The position numbers were made by a program, and so were the translations under genes. Of a stretch of DNA of 64,000 nucleotides, positions 54,891 to 64,000 are shown piece by piece; the first letter of the stretch is position 1; every line of letters starts with the position of its first letter. The notes beneath the pieces were generated by a model that did no database searches, was not told the origin of the DNA, and saw only the letters and a list, made by a program, of their open reading frames with translations. The stretch is taken from the NCBI GenBank assembly GCA_034112445.1, contig JAWUVI010000008.1, positions 40,297 to 104,296 on the forward strand, given 5' to 3'. Source of the DNA: Pelagadaptatus sp034112445 (lineage in GTDB: Bacteria > Pseudomonadota > Gammaproteobacteria > Pseudomonadales > Cellvibrionaceae).

Positions 54891-56065
54891 GCAATTTATC
54901 GAAAGTTTCAAACGCTGTGCAACGCTGGCGCTTACCGATTAAACCAACCTCTGCTTTTGTAGCGATTTTGTTCTCTGTCACCATACTGGCGTCTGCCGCC
55001 AATATGTTTTTCCCAGTTGATTCGGCGTTTCACGTAAGCACCTATACCATTACTTTGTTGGGCAAGTATCTGTGTTATGCCATGTTGGCAATGGCTGTCG
55101 ATGTGGTTTGGGGCTACTGTGGAATTTTGAGCTTAGGCCATGGCGCGTTCTTTGCGCTGGGCGGTTACGGTATGGGTATGTATCTGATGCGCCAGATCGG
55201 AGATCGTGGAGTTTACGGTGATCCTCTGTTGCCTGACTTTATGGTGTTTCTCAATTGGCAGGAGCTTCCTTGGTTCTGGCTGGGGATGGATAACTTCGGT
55301 GTCGCTATGTTGATGGCTTTATTGGTGCCAGGCGTACTGGCTTTTGTCTTTGGTTGGTTAGCCTTCAGTTCAAAAGTAACTGGCGTTTACCTATCGATCA
55401 TGACCCAGGCTTTAACCTATGCCTTAATGCTGGCTTTCTTTCGCAATGAAATGGGTTTCGGTGGCAACAATGGTTTGACCGACTTCAAGGAAATTCTTGG
55501 TTACAATTTGCAAGCAGACAACACCCGAGTGGTGCTTTTTATGATCACTGCGGCGATGCTGGCATTGGCCTATGTCACCAGTCGAAAAATCATGAACTCA
55601 CGCATGGGGCGGGTGATTTTGGCTGTTCGAGATGGGGAGGCCAGGACGCGCTTCCTCGGTTATCGTACCGAGCGTTATAAAGTTTGGTTGTTTGTTTATT
55701 CTGCGTTACTCGCCGCAGTGGCTGGTGCCTTGTATGTAACTCAAGTAGGCATTATTAATCCGGGTGAATTCTCGCCACTCAATTCAATTGAAGTTGTTGT
55801 TTGGGTAGCCGTCGGTGGCAGGGGCACTCTCTATGGTGCGGTCGTCGGTGCCTTACTGGTCAATTATGCCAAATCTCGTTTTACCATCATCATGCCTGAA
55901 GGTTGGTTGTTTGCATTGGGTGCTCTGTTCGTTTGGGTCACCTTGTTCTTACCAAAAGGTTTGGTTGGCTGGGTTGAAGAAAAATGGATGCAGATAAAAA
56001 ACAAACAGTCAGATGATTCAAACAATGACAGCGATGCAGATTCTGTGATGGAGGTTCGCCCATGA
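54887..56065 (+). CDS. urtC: Urea ABC transporter, permease UrtC
   Basis: The 392-residue LivM-type inner-membrane permease pairs with UrtB. About ten hydrophobic helices are visible, with the signature WGYCGILSLGHGAFFALGGYGMGM and the ABC-interaction segment VILAVRDGEARTRFLGYRTE; further blocks are LYVTQVGIINPGEFSPLNSI and WVAVGGRGTLYGAVVGALLV. Start ATGA overlaps urtB, and its own stop overlaps urtD by four bases, indicating tight coupling. The C-terminus is an acidic Asp/Ser-rich tail. Confidence 0.94.
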   Translation: MSNLSKVSNAVQRWRLPIKPTSAFVAILFSVTILASAANMFFPVDSAFHVSTYTITLLGKYLCYAMLAMAVDVVWGYCGILSLGHGAFFALGGYGMGMYLMRQIGDRGVYGDPLLPDFMVFLNWQELPWFWLGMDNFGVAMLMALLVPGVLAFVFGWLAFSSKVTGVYLSIMTQALTYALMLAFFRNEMGFGGNNGLTDFKEILGYNLQADNTRVVLFMITAAMLALAYVTSRKIMNSRMGRVILAVRDGEARTRFLGYRTERYKVWLFVYSALLAAVAGALYVTQVGIINPGEFSPLNSIEVVVWVAVGGRGTLYGAVVGALLVNYAKSRFTIIMPEGWLFALGALFVWVTLFLPKGLVGWVEEKWMQIKNKQSDDSNNDSDADSVMEVRP

Positions 56066-56895
56066 GTCTATTGGATACAACTCGAGAGGTTATGGCACGC
56101 GATCAGGTTTGGTCATTTTTACAACCACAAGTGCCGGTAGTAAATGTCGATAAAGAAGTGATTCTTTACGTTGAAGGCTTGAGTGTCAGCTTTGATGGTT
56201 TTAAGGCCATTAATAATTTAAATCTTTATGTTAATGATGGCGAACTTCGTTGTTTGATCGGAGCTAACGGTGCCGGTAAAACCACACTGATGGATATCAT
56301 CACGGGCAAAACACAAGCAGACCAAGGTTCGGTTTATTTTGGACAAACCATTAATCTGCTGGAGCGTTCAGAGCCAGAGATTGCACAGTTAGGCATTGGT
56401 CGAAAGTTCCAAAAACCTACAGTGTTTGAAGCACAAACGGTATTCACCAACCTGGAACTTTCATTAAAAACCAATAAAGCCGTTTGGCCGACATTGATGG
56501 CACGCCTATCGTCGGAAGAAAGCGATCGTATTGATGAAGTATTAAAAATTGTTGGTCTTAAAAGTCAGCAAAACTACTTGGCGGGTGCCTTGTCTCATGG
56601 TCAGAAACAGTGGTTAGAAATCGCTATGTTACTGGTGTCGCAGCCAAGGTTATTACTTATTGATGAGCCGGTAGCGGGTATGACTCATCAGGAAATGGAG
56701 CGCACAGCTGAATTGCTTCAGACTTTAGCGGGTAAACACACAGTGATTGTTGTTGAACACGATATGGAGTTTGTCCGCAGTATTGCGCGTACTGTAACAG
56801 TACTGCATCAAGGTGCGGTTTTGGCGGAGGGTTCGATGGATGATGTGCAAAATAACCCCGAAGTCATTGAAGTCTATTTAGGCGGTGAAGAATGA
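56062..56895 (+). CDS. urtD: Urea ABC transporter, ATP-binding protein UrtD
   Basis: The 277-residue LivG-like ATPase has Walker A IGANGAGKTTLMD near residue 67, Q-loop region GIGRKFQKPTVFE, signature LSHGQKQWLEIAML, Walker B LLLIDEPVAGM and switch His VVEHDMEFV. It energises urea import with UrtE. Start and stop both overlap neighbours by four bases. The N-terminal 35 residues before the ATPase fold are usual for UrtD. Confidence 0.94.
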   Translation: MSLLDTTREVMARDQVWSFLQPQVPVVNVDKEVILYVEGLSVSFDGFKAINNLNLYVNDGELRCLIGANGAGKTTLMDIITGKTQADQGSVYFGQTINLLERSEPEIAQLGIGRKFQKPTVFEAQTVFTNLELSLKTNKAVWPTLMARLSSEESDRIDEVLKIVGLKSQQNYLAGALSHGQKQWLEIAMLLVSQPRLLLIDEPVAGMTHQEMERTAELLQTLAGKHTVIVVEHDMEFVRSIARTVTVLHQGAVLAEGSMDDVQNNPEVIEVYLGGEE

Positions 56896-57587
56896 TCTCT
56901 ATTCGGAATTTAAATCAAAAGTATGGCGGCACCCAGATTCTTTGGGATGTCGATTTAGAAATTTCACCTGGTTCGCGTACTTGCATTATGGGGCGTAACG
57001 GAGTCGGTAAAACCACATTGCTAAAAGTACTGATGGGGCTATTGCCGGCCCACAGCGGAGAAATACTGTTTCAAGATATACCGATTCACAAAGAAATACC
57101 CGAAGCCCGCCCCTATATGGGCATTGCTTATGTGCCACAGGGTAGGGATATATTTCCGCTGCTAACAGTGGAAGAAAATTTATTGGTTGGTTTACCCTGT
57201 CGCAGTGATGGCGCCAAAACAATTCCGGAAAAGATTTATGATTTGTTCCCTGTGCTGAAAGAGATGAAGTCTCGCCGCGGTGGTGATTTGTCCGGTGGCC
57301 AGCAGCAGCAGTTAGCAATTGGTAGGGCCTTAGCAACCGACCCCAAAGTCTTGATTTTGGATGAGCCCAACGAAGGTATTCAACCCAATATTGTGCAGCA
57401 GATAGGGGATGTGATCTTAAAGCTGAATAAAGAAGACGGCTTAACAGTCATTCTGGTCGAACAAAAATTAAATTTCGCACGGCGCATTGGTGAAGAGTTT
57501 CGTTTGATGGAAAGAGGTCGAGTTGTCGCCAGTGACAAGATGGCCAATTTAACCGATGACTTAATCAAACAGCACTTGTCTGTCTAA
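56892..57587 (+). CDS. urtE: Urea ABC transporter, ATP-binding protein UrtE
   Basis: The 231-residue LivF-like ATPase has Walker A MGRNGVGKTTLLK, GIAYVPQGRDIFPLLTVEEN, signature DLSGGQQQQLAIGRAL, Walker B VLILDEPNEGIQPN and His switch replaced by Gln (LVEQKLNFA), as is normal for this group. It is the last gene of urtABCDE and converges with the response-regulator gene 22 bases away; I see no strong terminator between them. Confidence 0.94.
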   Translation: MISIRNLNQKYGGTQILWDVDLEISPGSRTCIMGRNGVGKTTLLKVLMGLLPAHSGEILFQDIPIHKEIPEARPYMGIAYVPQGRDIFPLLTVEENLLVGLPCRSDGAKTIPEKIYDLFPVLKEMKSRRGGDLSGGQQQQLAIGRALATDPKVLILDEPNEGIQPNIVQQIGDVILKLNKEDGLTVILVEQKLNFARRIGEEFRLMERGRVVASDKMANLTDDLIKQHLSV

Positions 57588-57609
57588 TCAAAGTTTACCT
57601 CTCCTTGCT

Positions 57610-58524
57610 CTATTGATTGAGCGCTCGAATTGCTGTGCCAGCCGCAGCAGTTCGATTTTCTACTCCTAATTTCGGAAATAATTGTTCTAGATGTTTATTA
57701 ATGGTTCGTGGACTTATACCTAAAATTTGACCGATTTCACGATTGGTTTTACCGTTGGCGATCCAGAGTAATACCTCGGCCTCACGCGCGGTTAGATTTA
57801 ATTTGTTTTGTAATTTCGTTTCAACTGATTCACCTTGTCCGTCAATCAACTTGAATAGATATTCAGTGGCTGAACGTTTCTCGACTAATTTAAATTCAAG
57901 TCGGTAATCTAACTCTGAAAACATCTCATTGCGGCCACTATTAATTTCTGAAGCAAAGGTGGGCGGGAGTTGTTTCGGCAACTGTTGTTTTTGCCACACC
58001 TTGGTTGCGCCGGCTTTCGAAAATAGTGCATAGGTTTGTGGTGTTGCCCACAGTAGGTCACCCAATTCGTCCACTGTGAAGAGATTATTTCCAGTAGCGT
58101 CTAGGGCGCTTTGAGCACTATCGAAAATGCGTGCATTGGTGAGATGAACCTGCATGCGAGCCAATAATTCTAGTGGTTTTATGGGCTTGGTTAGATAGTC
58201 GACGCCACCGGCATCTAAGCCTTTGACGATACTATCGGTATCGGTTAAACCGGTCATAAAGATAATCGGAATTGCCGCTAATTTAGGGTCTGACTTGAGT
58301 AAACTACAGGCTTCAAAGCCATTCATATTGGGCATGATGGCGTCCATCAAAATCATATCTGGGCGCAGTTTTTTAGTAATGGTTAATGCTTGGTTGCCTT
58401 CTAATGCCAGCAATACACTAATACCTTCTTGCTCCAAAATATCATTGATCAGGCTTAGCGCTTCAGGGTTGTCATCGACAACCAATACAATGGCACCGTG
58501 CATGGGATGTTCTATCTCGGTCAT
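57610..58524 (-). CDS. Response regulator with LuxR-type helix-turn-helix
   Basis: The 304-residue regulator has a receiver domain (IVLVVDDNPEALSLINDILE) with phospho-acceptor Asp61 (MILMDAIMPNMNG) and Lys113. A middle region (about 130-230) of unknown fold follows, then a C-terminal LuxR domain (LTAREAEVLLWIANGKTNRE, ILGISPRTINKHLEQLFPKL). Its ATG overlaps the stop of the permease-kinase gene (TAATG), so the two are a coupled two-component pair. The location between urt and ure genes suggests control of urea uptake and hydrolysis, by inference. Confidence 0.9.
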   Translation of the reverse strand: MTEIEHPMHGAIVLVVDDNPEALSLINDILEQEGISVLLALEGNQALTITKKLRPDMILMDAIMPNMNGFEACSLLKSDPKLAAIPIIFMTGLTDTDSIVKGLDAGGVDYLTKPIKPLELLARMQVHLTNARIFDSAQSALDATGNNLFTVDELGDLLWATPQTYALFSKAGATKVWQKQQLPKQLPPTFASEINSGRNEMFSELDYRLEFKLVEKRSATEYLFKLIDGQGESVETKLQNKLNLTAREAEVLLWIANGKTNREIGQILGISPRTINKHLEQLFPKLGVENRTAAAGTAIRALNQ

Positions 58525-61500
58525 TACTTGTGCCCTCTCGAAGACGATGGTGCGCTGTCATGTGTCTCGATGTTTATGGCTTCTACAATTTTATCAAAGC
58601 GCATCGAGGTCGCCAGTTCATATAGGTAGTTAAAGGTACCGGCTTCAATAAGGTTGTCGTTCAAAATTGTCTCCAGAGTTACCTGCACGCCCTTCTTGTA
58701 ACCTATCTCTGCATTGGCCAGAAGCTCACGCATCAATGGATTGCTTAATATTGGTCGTAGTGATTGTCTGTGAACCTCTGGTGATATAACGGCAGAGGGA
58801 TTTTCTGACGCTTGCTTAATAATTTGATGGGGCGTTGGTAGCGGGGTGTTGTGGTACTCCCACTCAAGGTTGAGTAAGGTGCCAATGTTATCCACTAAGG
58901 TTTGATTTTTGATCGGCTTAACCATGTAGAGATCATGGGGTGAATTGTCTGTGGGCTGGCGATGATGCTCTTGCGCATCAGCAGAGATCATAATGATCGG
59001 TTGATGAATTCTCTGTTGGCGGATTTTTTTGGCTAACTCTAAACCGTTCATAACTGGCATTGAAATATCAATAAGGAGAATGTCTGGTAGGATATTTTCT
59101 AATATCTCCAAGCAGGCAAACCCATCTTGAGCCTCAATAACTTTAAAACCCAATGGCGACAATATGTCGTTAATAAGGCCGCGATGTACTGGGTGATCGT
59201 CGACGATCAGAGCTGTGCGTCGTTTACCCTTATAAGTCTTGATTAGCTTGGGTATTGAAATTTCTTGTTCTGGCGTGTCAACCGGTGACAGCATTAAAGC
59301 CACGGTGAAACAGCTGCCATTTTCCCAAGTACTTTTTATTTTCAGATCGCCACCCATAATTTCTATCAGAAGGCTGGCGATGGTTAAACCCAAACCGGTG
59401 CCGGAGACGGATGGAACATCGCTACTGCATACGCGCTCAAACGGAGCTAAAATTCGTTCTATATTTTCCGATCGTATGCCTATACCTGTGTCCATAATAG
59501 AAAAAGTGGCAACTTGATTTCGATAATAAATGTGAAAATCAACGCGTCCTTCTTCGGTGTATTTAATGGCGTTGCTGAGTAGGTTAATAAGAATTTGGCG
59601 CAGGCGCTTCTCATCAGTAATCACCGTCTTAGGCAGGTCATTGTGAAGGTGACAATAAAATCGGATACCCTTTGCCTGAGCTTGTGGCTTGAACAATTCA
59701 ACCAGCTGACTAATTAATTCTGGTAGTTGTACTTTATTGCGATGAATGTCGAGGTGGTTGGCTTCAATTTTTGAAATGTCCAACAAACCCTCGATCAAAT
59801 CAGTCAAATAGTCGCCGCTGCGTTTAATAATCTGCAAGGCATTTTGATGATGATCTGGGATGTCGTGTTTTTGACTGAGCAGTTGGGCGTAACCAAGAAT
59901 GGATTGCAGCGGGGTGCGCAGTTCGTGACTTATTCCCGAGAGGTAGCGACTTTTGGCGTTGTTGGCGTTCTCAGCATCTTCTTTTGCTGTTTGCAGGGCT
60001 TGATCTGTTTCATAGTGGGCATCAATTTCTTTAAGCAAACGTTGTGTTTGTCGATTTGATTCTTGCTGGGCGACAACGCCGCTTTCTTTCGATAGCAAAA
60101 ACACCCAGGTAATGACACCAGAGACAATCAAGGTGATAAAAAATAAGGTCCAGAGTGTTTGTTCTAATAATGCCGCTTCACTGGTTGAAGCAGGTTTCAT
60201 TTGGTTGTAGGTCAGCGCCATTAATCCCGCAATAAGAGCGCTAGAGATCATCATTGAATAGGTGAACTTCATCAGTCGTGAGTTTAATATATTTAACAAG
60301 CCACTGGGCAAATAGACTTCTAATTTGCTTTTAATGGAGTCGGTCATGCTTACGGTTTGTTTGCAGCTGTCGAGGCAACGTGAATCTAAAGTGCAACATA
60401 GAGAACAAATGGGTCCCTCATACGCTGGGCAGTAGCTCATGTCGGGATGCTCAAACTGGTTTTCACAGATACAGCATTTAAGTGAAATAGACTGACTCTG
60501 CGGATTGTCTTGTTGCGCAGCTATGAGCAATGGCTCTAATTCTGGCGATTGACGTGCCAGGTAATAACGGCCTTTAGTGAGCCAGGCAATCAAAGGTACG
60601 AATATGAAGCAACAGCCGAGACTGACAAAGTGAGCCAGGTTTTTCAGTAGTTCGCCAAATAGCCCGAGGTAGCAAACGATTCCAGCCACTGACGCGAGCG
60701 CCATAGAACCCACGCCTACAGGGTTTATATCATGCAGATGGGCACGTTTAAACTCTACGTAGGAAGGACTGAGGCCAAGTGGTTTGTTGATCAAGAGATC
60801 TGCGGAAAGGCTTGCTAGCCAGCTCACCGCAATAATCGCAAATACTCCGAGTACATTTTCAAGAGCGCGATAGATTCCTAGCTCCATAAGTATAAGGGCA
60901 ATGCCAACATTAAATACTAGCCATACAACACGCCCTGGATGACTGTGGGTCAGGCGTGAAAAGAAGTTAGACCAAGCAATAGAGCCCGCGTAAGCATTGG
61001 TGGTATTTATTTTTAGTTGCGAAATAATCACCATCAGTCCGGCCATTACCATGGCCATGGAGGGTGACTGAGTGACATAGTTAAAAGCTGTTTGGTACAT
61101 ATAGGTGGGGTCGGTAGCGACTTCAAAAGACGCCCCCCTGGTAAAGGCTAGATACGCTAAGAATGATCCCAGCAGCATTTTTATTAACCCTATAAATATC
61201 CATCCCGGGCCGGCCATGATCAACCAAAACCACCAGCGCTTGCGATTTTCATGATTTTTTTCGGGCATAAAACGCAGGTAATCTACTTGCTCTCCAATCT
61301 GCGCCACCATGGCAAAGAGTACAGAGGCGGCCGCACCAAAAAGCAGCAAATCGAAACCACCACTGTTGGGTATATTGATTGGTGCGTATTGGGTCCAATC
61401 CTTGACTTGATCGATTTCAAACCAGACAACGCCCGCTAGAGCGGTAATTTGCAACAATAGCCAGATGGGTTGGGTGCCAATCTGAAACCGGCTGATCGCG

Positions 61501-62030
61501 GAAATACCATGGGTAACAATGGGTATAACCGCCACCGCACAAATTACGTAGCCAATGGCTGGAGGGATTCCGAGGAGGGTATCAAGGGCTGAGGCTAAAA
61601 TAGCGGCTTCAATGGCAAAGAAAATAAAAGTGAAAGACGCGTAGATCAGAGAAGTAATGGTCGAGCCTAGATACCCAAAACCGGCACCACGGGTCAGTAG
61701 ATCTATGTCGAGTCCATATTTGGCGGCGTAATAGCTGATGGGGAAGCCAGTGATAAAAATCACGGCGGCAACCACCAACATAGCGGCCAGAGTGTTATAA
61801 AAACCATAATTTAAAGTGACTGATGCGGCGATAGCTTCCAAGGCTAAGAAAGCCGTGGCCCCCAGCGCTGTTTTGGCTACCTTATCGATACTCCAGCGTC
61901 TTGAAGCAGTCGCAGTGAAACGCAGTGCATAGTCTTCCAATGTTTCATCACCGACCCACTTATTATAGTGGCGGCGAACTCGAAATATTTGCTGTGCGGG
62001 TCGGCTTTGACGGGAATCAGTTTGGGGCAT
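58524..62030 (-). CDS. NCS1-permease/histidine-kinase/receiver fusion (transporter-like sensor)
   Basis: The 1168-residue inner-membrane protein opens with an NCS1 (cytosine/purine permease-like) domain, residues about 20-500 (LEDYALRFTATASRRWSIDK, TNAYAGSIAWSNFF). A cysteine cluster at about 517-553 (CCICENQF, CPAYEGPICSLCC, CLDSC) may bind zinc or iron-sulfur. Two more membrane helices lead to a kinase: H-box His702 (SGISHELRTPLQSILG), N-box NLLSNAIKY and G-boxes (DTGIGI, GTGLGL). A receiver (LLIDISMPVMNG, about Asp985) and a helical C-terminus follow. Like CbrA-type kinases it joins a transporter fold to signalling. It is coupled to the LuxR regulator and diverges from ureD. Confidence 0.9.
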   Translation of the reverse strand: MPQTDSRQSRPAQQIFRVRRHYNKWVGDETLEDYALRFTATASRRWSIDKVAKTALGATAFLALEAIAASVTLNYGFYNTLAAMLVVAAVIFITGFPISYYAAKYGLDIDLLTRGAGFGYLGSTITSLIYASFTFIFFAIEAAILASALDTLLGIPPAIGYVICAVAVIPIVTHGISAISRFQIGTQPIWLLLQITALAGVVWFEIDQVKDWTQYAPINIPNSGGFDLLLFGAAASVLFAMVAQIGEQVDYLRFMPEKNHENRKRWWFWLIMAGPGWIFIGLIKMLLGSFLAYLAFTRGASFEVATDPTYMYQTAFNYVTQSPSMAMVMAGLMVIISQLKINTTNAYAGSIAWSNFFSRLTHSHPGRVVWLVFNVGIALILMELGIYRALENVLGVFAIIAVSWLASLSADLLINKPLGLSPSYVEFKRAHLHDINPVGVGSMALASVAGIVCYLGLFGELLKNLAHFVSLGCCFIFVPLIAWLTKGRYYLARQSPELEPLLIAAQQDNPQSQSISLKCCICENQFEHPDMSYCPAYEGPICSLCCTLDSRCLDSCKQTVSMTDSIKSKLEVYLPSGLLNILNSRLMKFTYSMMISSALIAGLMALTYNQMKPASTSEAALLEQTLWTLFFITLIVSGVITWVFLLSKESGVVAQQESNRQTQRLLKEIDAHYETDQALQTAKEDAENANNAKSRYLSGISHELRTPLQSILGYAQLLSQKHDIPDHHQNALQIIKRSGDYLTDLIEGLLDISKIEANHLDIHRNKVQLPELISQLVELFKPQAQAKGIRFYCHLHNDLPKTVITDEKRLRQILINLLSNAIKYTEEGRVDFHIYYRNQVATFSIMDTGIGIRSENIERILAPFERVCSSDVPSVSGTGLGLTIASLLIEIMGGDLKIKSTWENGSCFTVALMLSPVDTPEQEISIPKLIKTYKGKRRTALIVDDHPVHRGLINDILSPLGFKVIEAQDGFACLEILENILPDILLIDISMPVMNGLELAKKIRQQRIHQPIIMISADAQEHHRQPTDNSPHDLYMVKPIKNQTLVDNIGTLLNLEWEYHNTPLPTPHQIIKQASENPSAVISPEVHRQSLRPILSNPLMRELLANAEIGYKKGVQVTLETILNDNLIEAGTFNYLYELATSMRFDKIVEAINIETHDSAPSSSRGHK

Positions 62031-62280
62031 GATGGGCTACTTTTTTCTACTTTAGGTGTTTACTGAGTTGACTGTTTGATGCTGCAAGAATCGTGACAAC
62101 ATACGTTAAATACCTGTGCAGTAGCTGTTTCCCTCTGTTTTTCAATTAATAAGTCATCTGCCATGTTAGGGGGAGCGGTTGACTTAGGTCTATGCGCTAG
62201 ATGACGTATATACCCTTCTCGGTTTGGTCGCTATCGTTCACTCGATTAGTCTGAAAAATTGAATTTTAGAGGTTGCATTT

Positions 62281-63168
62281 TTGGGTGAAAAGCCAGAATT
62301 AGTCGGTAATAAACGTTGGTTGGCAAAATTTAGTGGTCAGTTTATTGAAACTGATGGCTATACCCGTATGGGGCTTACCCAACATTTCGGGCCGCTGCGG
62401 GTACAACGTCCTTTTTATCCTGAGGGGCAGGGGTGTTTGCATTTGTATTTGTTGCACCCGCCAGGTGGTTTAGTCGGCGGTGATCACCTATCAATTGATC
62501 TAGACGTTGAGTCGGGCGCGCATGTATTGATGACCACGCCTTCTGCAGGCAAAATCTATCGCAACATTAGCGATTTGAGTCAAGGTCAGTATGTCAGTTT
62601 GCGAGTAGGTGATGGCTCTATACTGGAATATTTGCCACAAGAAAACATCATTTTTGATGGCGCTGACGGTGAGCTCAGTACTTGTGTGGATATCTATGGC
62701 AATGGCTTGTTTGTCGGCTGGGAAATTACCTGCCTTGGGCGTCACGAAAGTCAGGATGCATTTGAGACGGGGCGATTAAAACAATCGCTACGAATCAATC
62801 ACAATAATCGACCATTATTTATCGAGAACTTAACGCTAGTGGCGCCCACTGAATTGCAGTCTGGTCGTGCTGGTTTTCAGGGCAAAAGTGTATTTGGAAC
62901 GTTTGTTATTAACGCCGATATGATGATTGATGACGAGCCCCTACAACAACAATTGATGATATTTCAGCGTCGTTGGAATGATGAAATATCAGCAACAGTC
63001 GAAGGCCATATCGTTGTGGCATTGACACAAAAGCCGGGCGTTTTTGTAGCCCGTATTATGGGTAATAAAGCCGAGTGGTTGCGTCGATGTTTTGAAGACT
63101 TGTGGTTAATAATAAGACCTGAGCTATTGGGACGGCAAGCTTGCGTGCCGCGTATTTGGCGTACCTGA
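62281..63168 (+). CDS. ureD: Urease accessory protein UreD
   Basis: UreD is the scaffold that binds apo-urease and recruits UreF/UreG for nickel insertion. The 295-residue product starts at TTG 62281 behind AGAGG, and no ATG is available nearby. Family blocks are QHFGPLRVQRPFYPEG, LHPPGGLVGGDHLSIDL, LMTTPSAGKIYRN and EYLPQENIIFDGA, with C-terminal VARIMGNKAEWLRR. It is the first gene of ureDABC, 60 bases before ureA, and diverges from the permease-kinase gene across a 250-base control region. Confidence 0.94.
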   Translation: MGEKPELVGNKRWLAKFSGQFIETDGYTRMGLTQHFGPLRVQRPFYPEGQGCLHLYLLHPPGGLVGGDHLSIDLDVESGAHVLMTTPSAGKIYRNISDLSQGQYVSLRVGDGSILEYLPQENIIFDGADGELSTCVDIYGNGLFVGWEITCLGRHESQDAFETGRLKQSLRINHNNRPLFIENLTLVAPTELQSGRAGFQGKSVFGTFVINADMMIDDEPLQQQLMIFQRRWNDEISATVEGHIVVALTQKPGVFVARIMGNKAEWLRRCFEDLWLIIRPELLGRQACVPRIWRT

Positions 63169-63228
63169 TGGGTTGTCTAAAGACTATCCAAACCAGGCTT
63201 TTAAAGTTTTATTAAACAGGAGGTTAGG

Positions 63229-63531
63229 GTGGAACTTACCCCAAGAGAAAAAGATAAATTACTACTTTTTTTGGCTGGTGAACTGGCCCAAAAGCGCAAA
63301 GACTGGGGCGTTAAACTTAATTACCCCGAGTCGATTGCGTTGATAAGTTGTTTCGTTGTTGAAGGTGCACGCGATGGCCGAACCGTGGCCGATTTGATGA
63401 ACGCCGGACGACAAGTAATAGGTCGTGAGGATGTAATGGATGGTATTGCTGAGATGTTGCATGACGTGCAGGTAGAGGCGACCTTTCCCGATGGCACCAA
63501 ACTGGTGACGGTTCATAACCCGATCGCCTAG
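63229..63531 (+). CDS. ureA: Urease gamma subunit
   Basis: The 100-residue gamma subunit starts at GTG 63229 behind an excellent AGGAGG. It reads MELTPREKDKLLLFLAGELA and contains LNYPESIALISCFVVEGARD and ATFPDGTKLVTVHNPI, which match UreA throughout. It assembles with UreB and UreC into the cytoplasmic urease that splits urea to ammonia and carbon dioxide. Confidence 0.97.
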   Translation: MELTPREKDKLLLFLAGELAQKRKDWGVKLNYPESIALISCFVVEGARDGRTVADLMNAGRQVIGREDVMDGIAEMLHDVQVEATFPDGTKLVTVHNPIA

Positions 63532-63577
63532 ATGAATTTGTTGCAGTTTCGACAGAAAAACCTTAAGGACACAGAAC

Positions 63578-63883
63578 ATGATACCCGGTGAAATTATTTG
63601 CGCCTCAGGCGATATTGAGATCAACGTAGGGCGAGATAGGCTCGAAGTCGAAGTCGCTAATTTAGGTGATAGGCCAATTCAGATAGGTAGCCATTATCAT
63701 TTTTATGAAACAAATCCGGCATTGAAATTTGATCGTGGTAGTACTCGCGGTTTTCGTCTAAATATTGCCGCGGGTACGGCGGTTAGGTTTGAGCCGGGGC
63801 AAAGTAGAACTGTCGAGTTGGTTGAATACGCTGGCAGGCGCCATGTTTATGGTTTTCGTGGTGAGATACAGGGCAGTCTTTAA
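63578..63883 (+). CDS. ureB: Urease beta subunit
   Basis: The 101-residue beta subunit starts MIPGEIICASGDIEINVGRD and contains ANLGDRPIQIGSHYHFYETN and the end block YAGRRHVYGFRGEIQGSL. It is separate from UreA, as in most proteobacteria. It lies 46 bases downstream of ureA, with AAGGAC as its ribosome site. Confidence 0.97.
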   Translation: MIPGEIICASGDIEINVGRDRLEVEVANLGDRPIQIGSHYHFYETNPALKFDRGSTRGFRLNIAAGTAVRFEPGQSRTVELVEYAGRRHVYGFRGEIQGSL

Positions 63884-63948
63884 CGGCGGCTACTGCGTTT
63901 TTTAATCAATTATTTTGACAGTAATTAGAACTACTATTTGAGGTTGCT

Positions 63949-64000
63949 ATGACAACAATTAACCGCCGCGCTTATGTCGATATGTATGGCTTGACCGTTG
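63949..64000 (+). CDS. ureC: Urease alpha subunit, first 17 codons (runs off the right edge)
   Basis: ATG 63949 with TTGAGG upstream begins MTTINRRAYVDMYGLTV, the usual N-terminus of the catalytic alpha subunit UreC. The nickel-binding residues lie beyond the window. Position after ureB supports the call. Confidence 0.92.
   Translation, partial: MTTINRRAYVDMYGLTV

Overview
The window is a chromosomal segment of a marine-type gammaproteobacterium. The gene order rpmI-rplT-pheS-pheT-ihfA-merR, an infC gene starting with ATT, a two-gene purE/purK locus, yaeQ and ccmI-ccmH all point there. The DNA looks moderately AT-rich. I cannot name the genus; an Oceanospirillales/Cellvibrionales-like lineage is a guess.

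1-14.2 kb is core: the 5' part of smc, ccmIH, a tRNA-Val(TAC)/tRNA-Asp(GTC) unit with promoter and terminator, a DUF3047 gene, yaeQ, and a translation block read on the minus strand (thrS, infC, rpmI, rplT, pheS, pheT, ihfA, merR-like). 14.3-21.5 kb holds a 2235-residue two-partner-secretion exoprotein whose C-terminus carries a lipase-like GHSLG elbow, overlapped by a small lipoprotein gene. This looks like a contact-dependent toxin and immunity pair, but no TpsB partner is visible. 21.7-27.1 kb has a TonB-dependent receptor, purK/purE separated by a paired-hairpin repeat, a Wzz-like gene, tRNA-Val(GAC) beside a broken tRNA relic, and tRNA-Asn.

27.1-50.4 kb is accessory. It contains a RAYT transposase remnant, an HD-GYP protein with six 21-residue coiled-coil repeats, an ankyrin gene overlapping a possible nuclease-fold gene, and an integrative element of about 31.2-38.4 kb with a serine recombinase, small unknown genes, a replication-type ATPase and a tyrosine integrase. 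Beyond it lie a broken Kef-type antiporter interrupted by a CBS-domain gene, a GGDEF-EAL protein, PilU- and PilB-type ATPases and a nonsense-interrupted IS1182-like element. A 167-bp non-autonomous relative of that element sits 9 kb away. A family of short dispersed repeats fills the gaps.

50.7-64 kb is a urea module: an outer-membrane barrel protein, urtABCDE (ABC urea transporter), a LuxR-type response regulator, an NCS1-permease/histidine-kinase/receiver fusion, and ureD-ureA-ureB-ureC (ureC runs off the edge). The likely logic is passage of urea through the outer membrane, uptake by Urt and hydrolysis by urease. The transporter-like kinase and its regulator, placed between uptake and catabolic genes, probably sense the substrate or nitrogen state.
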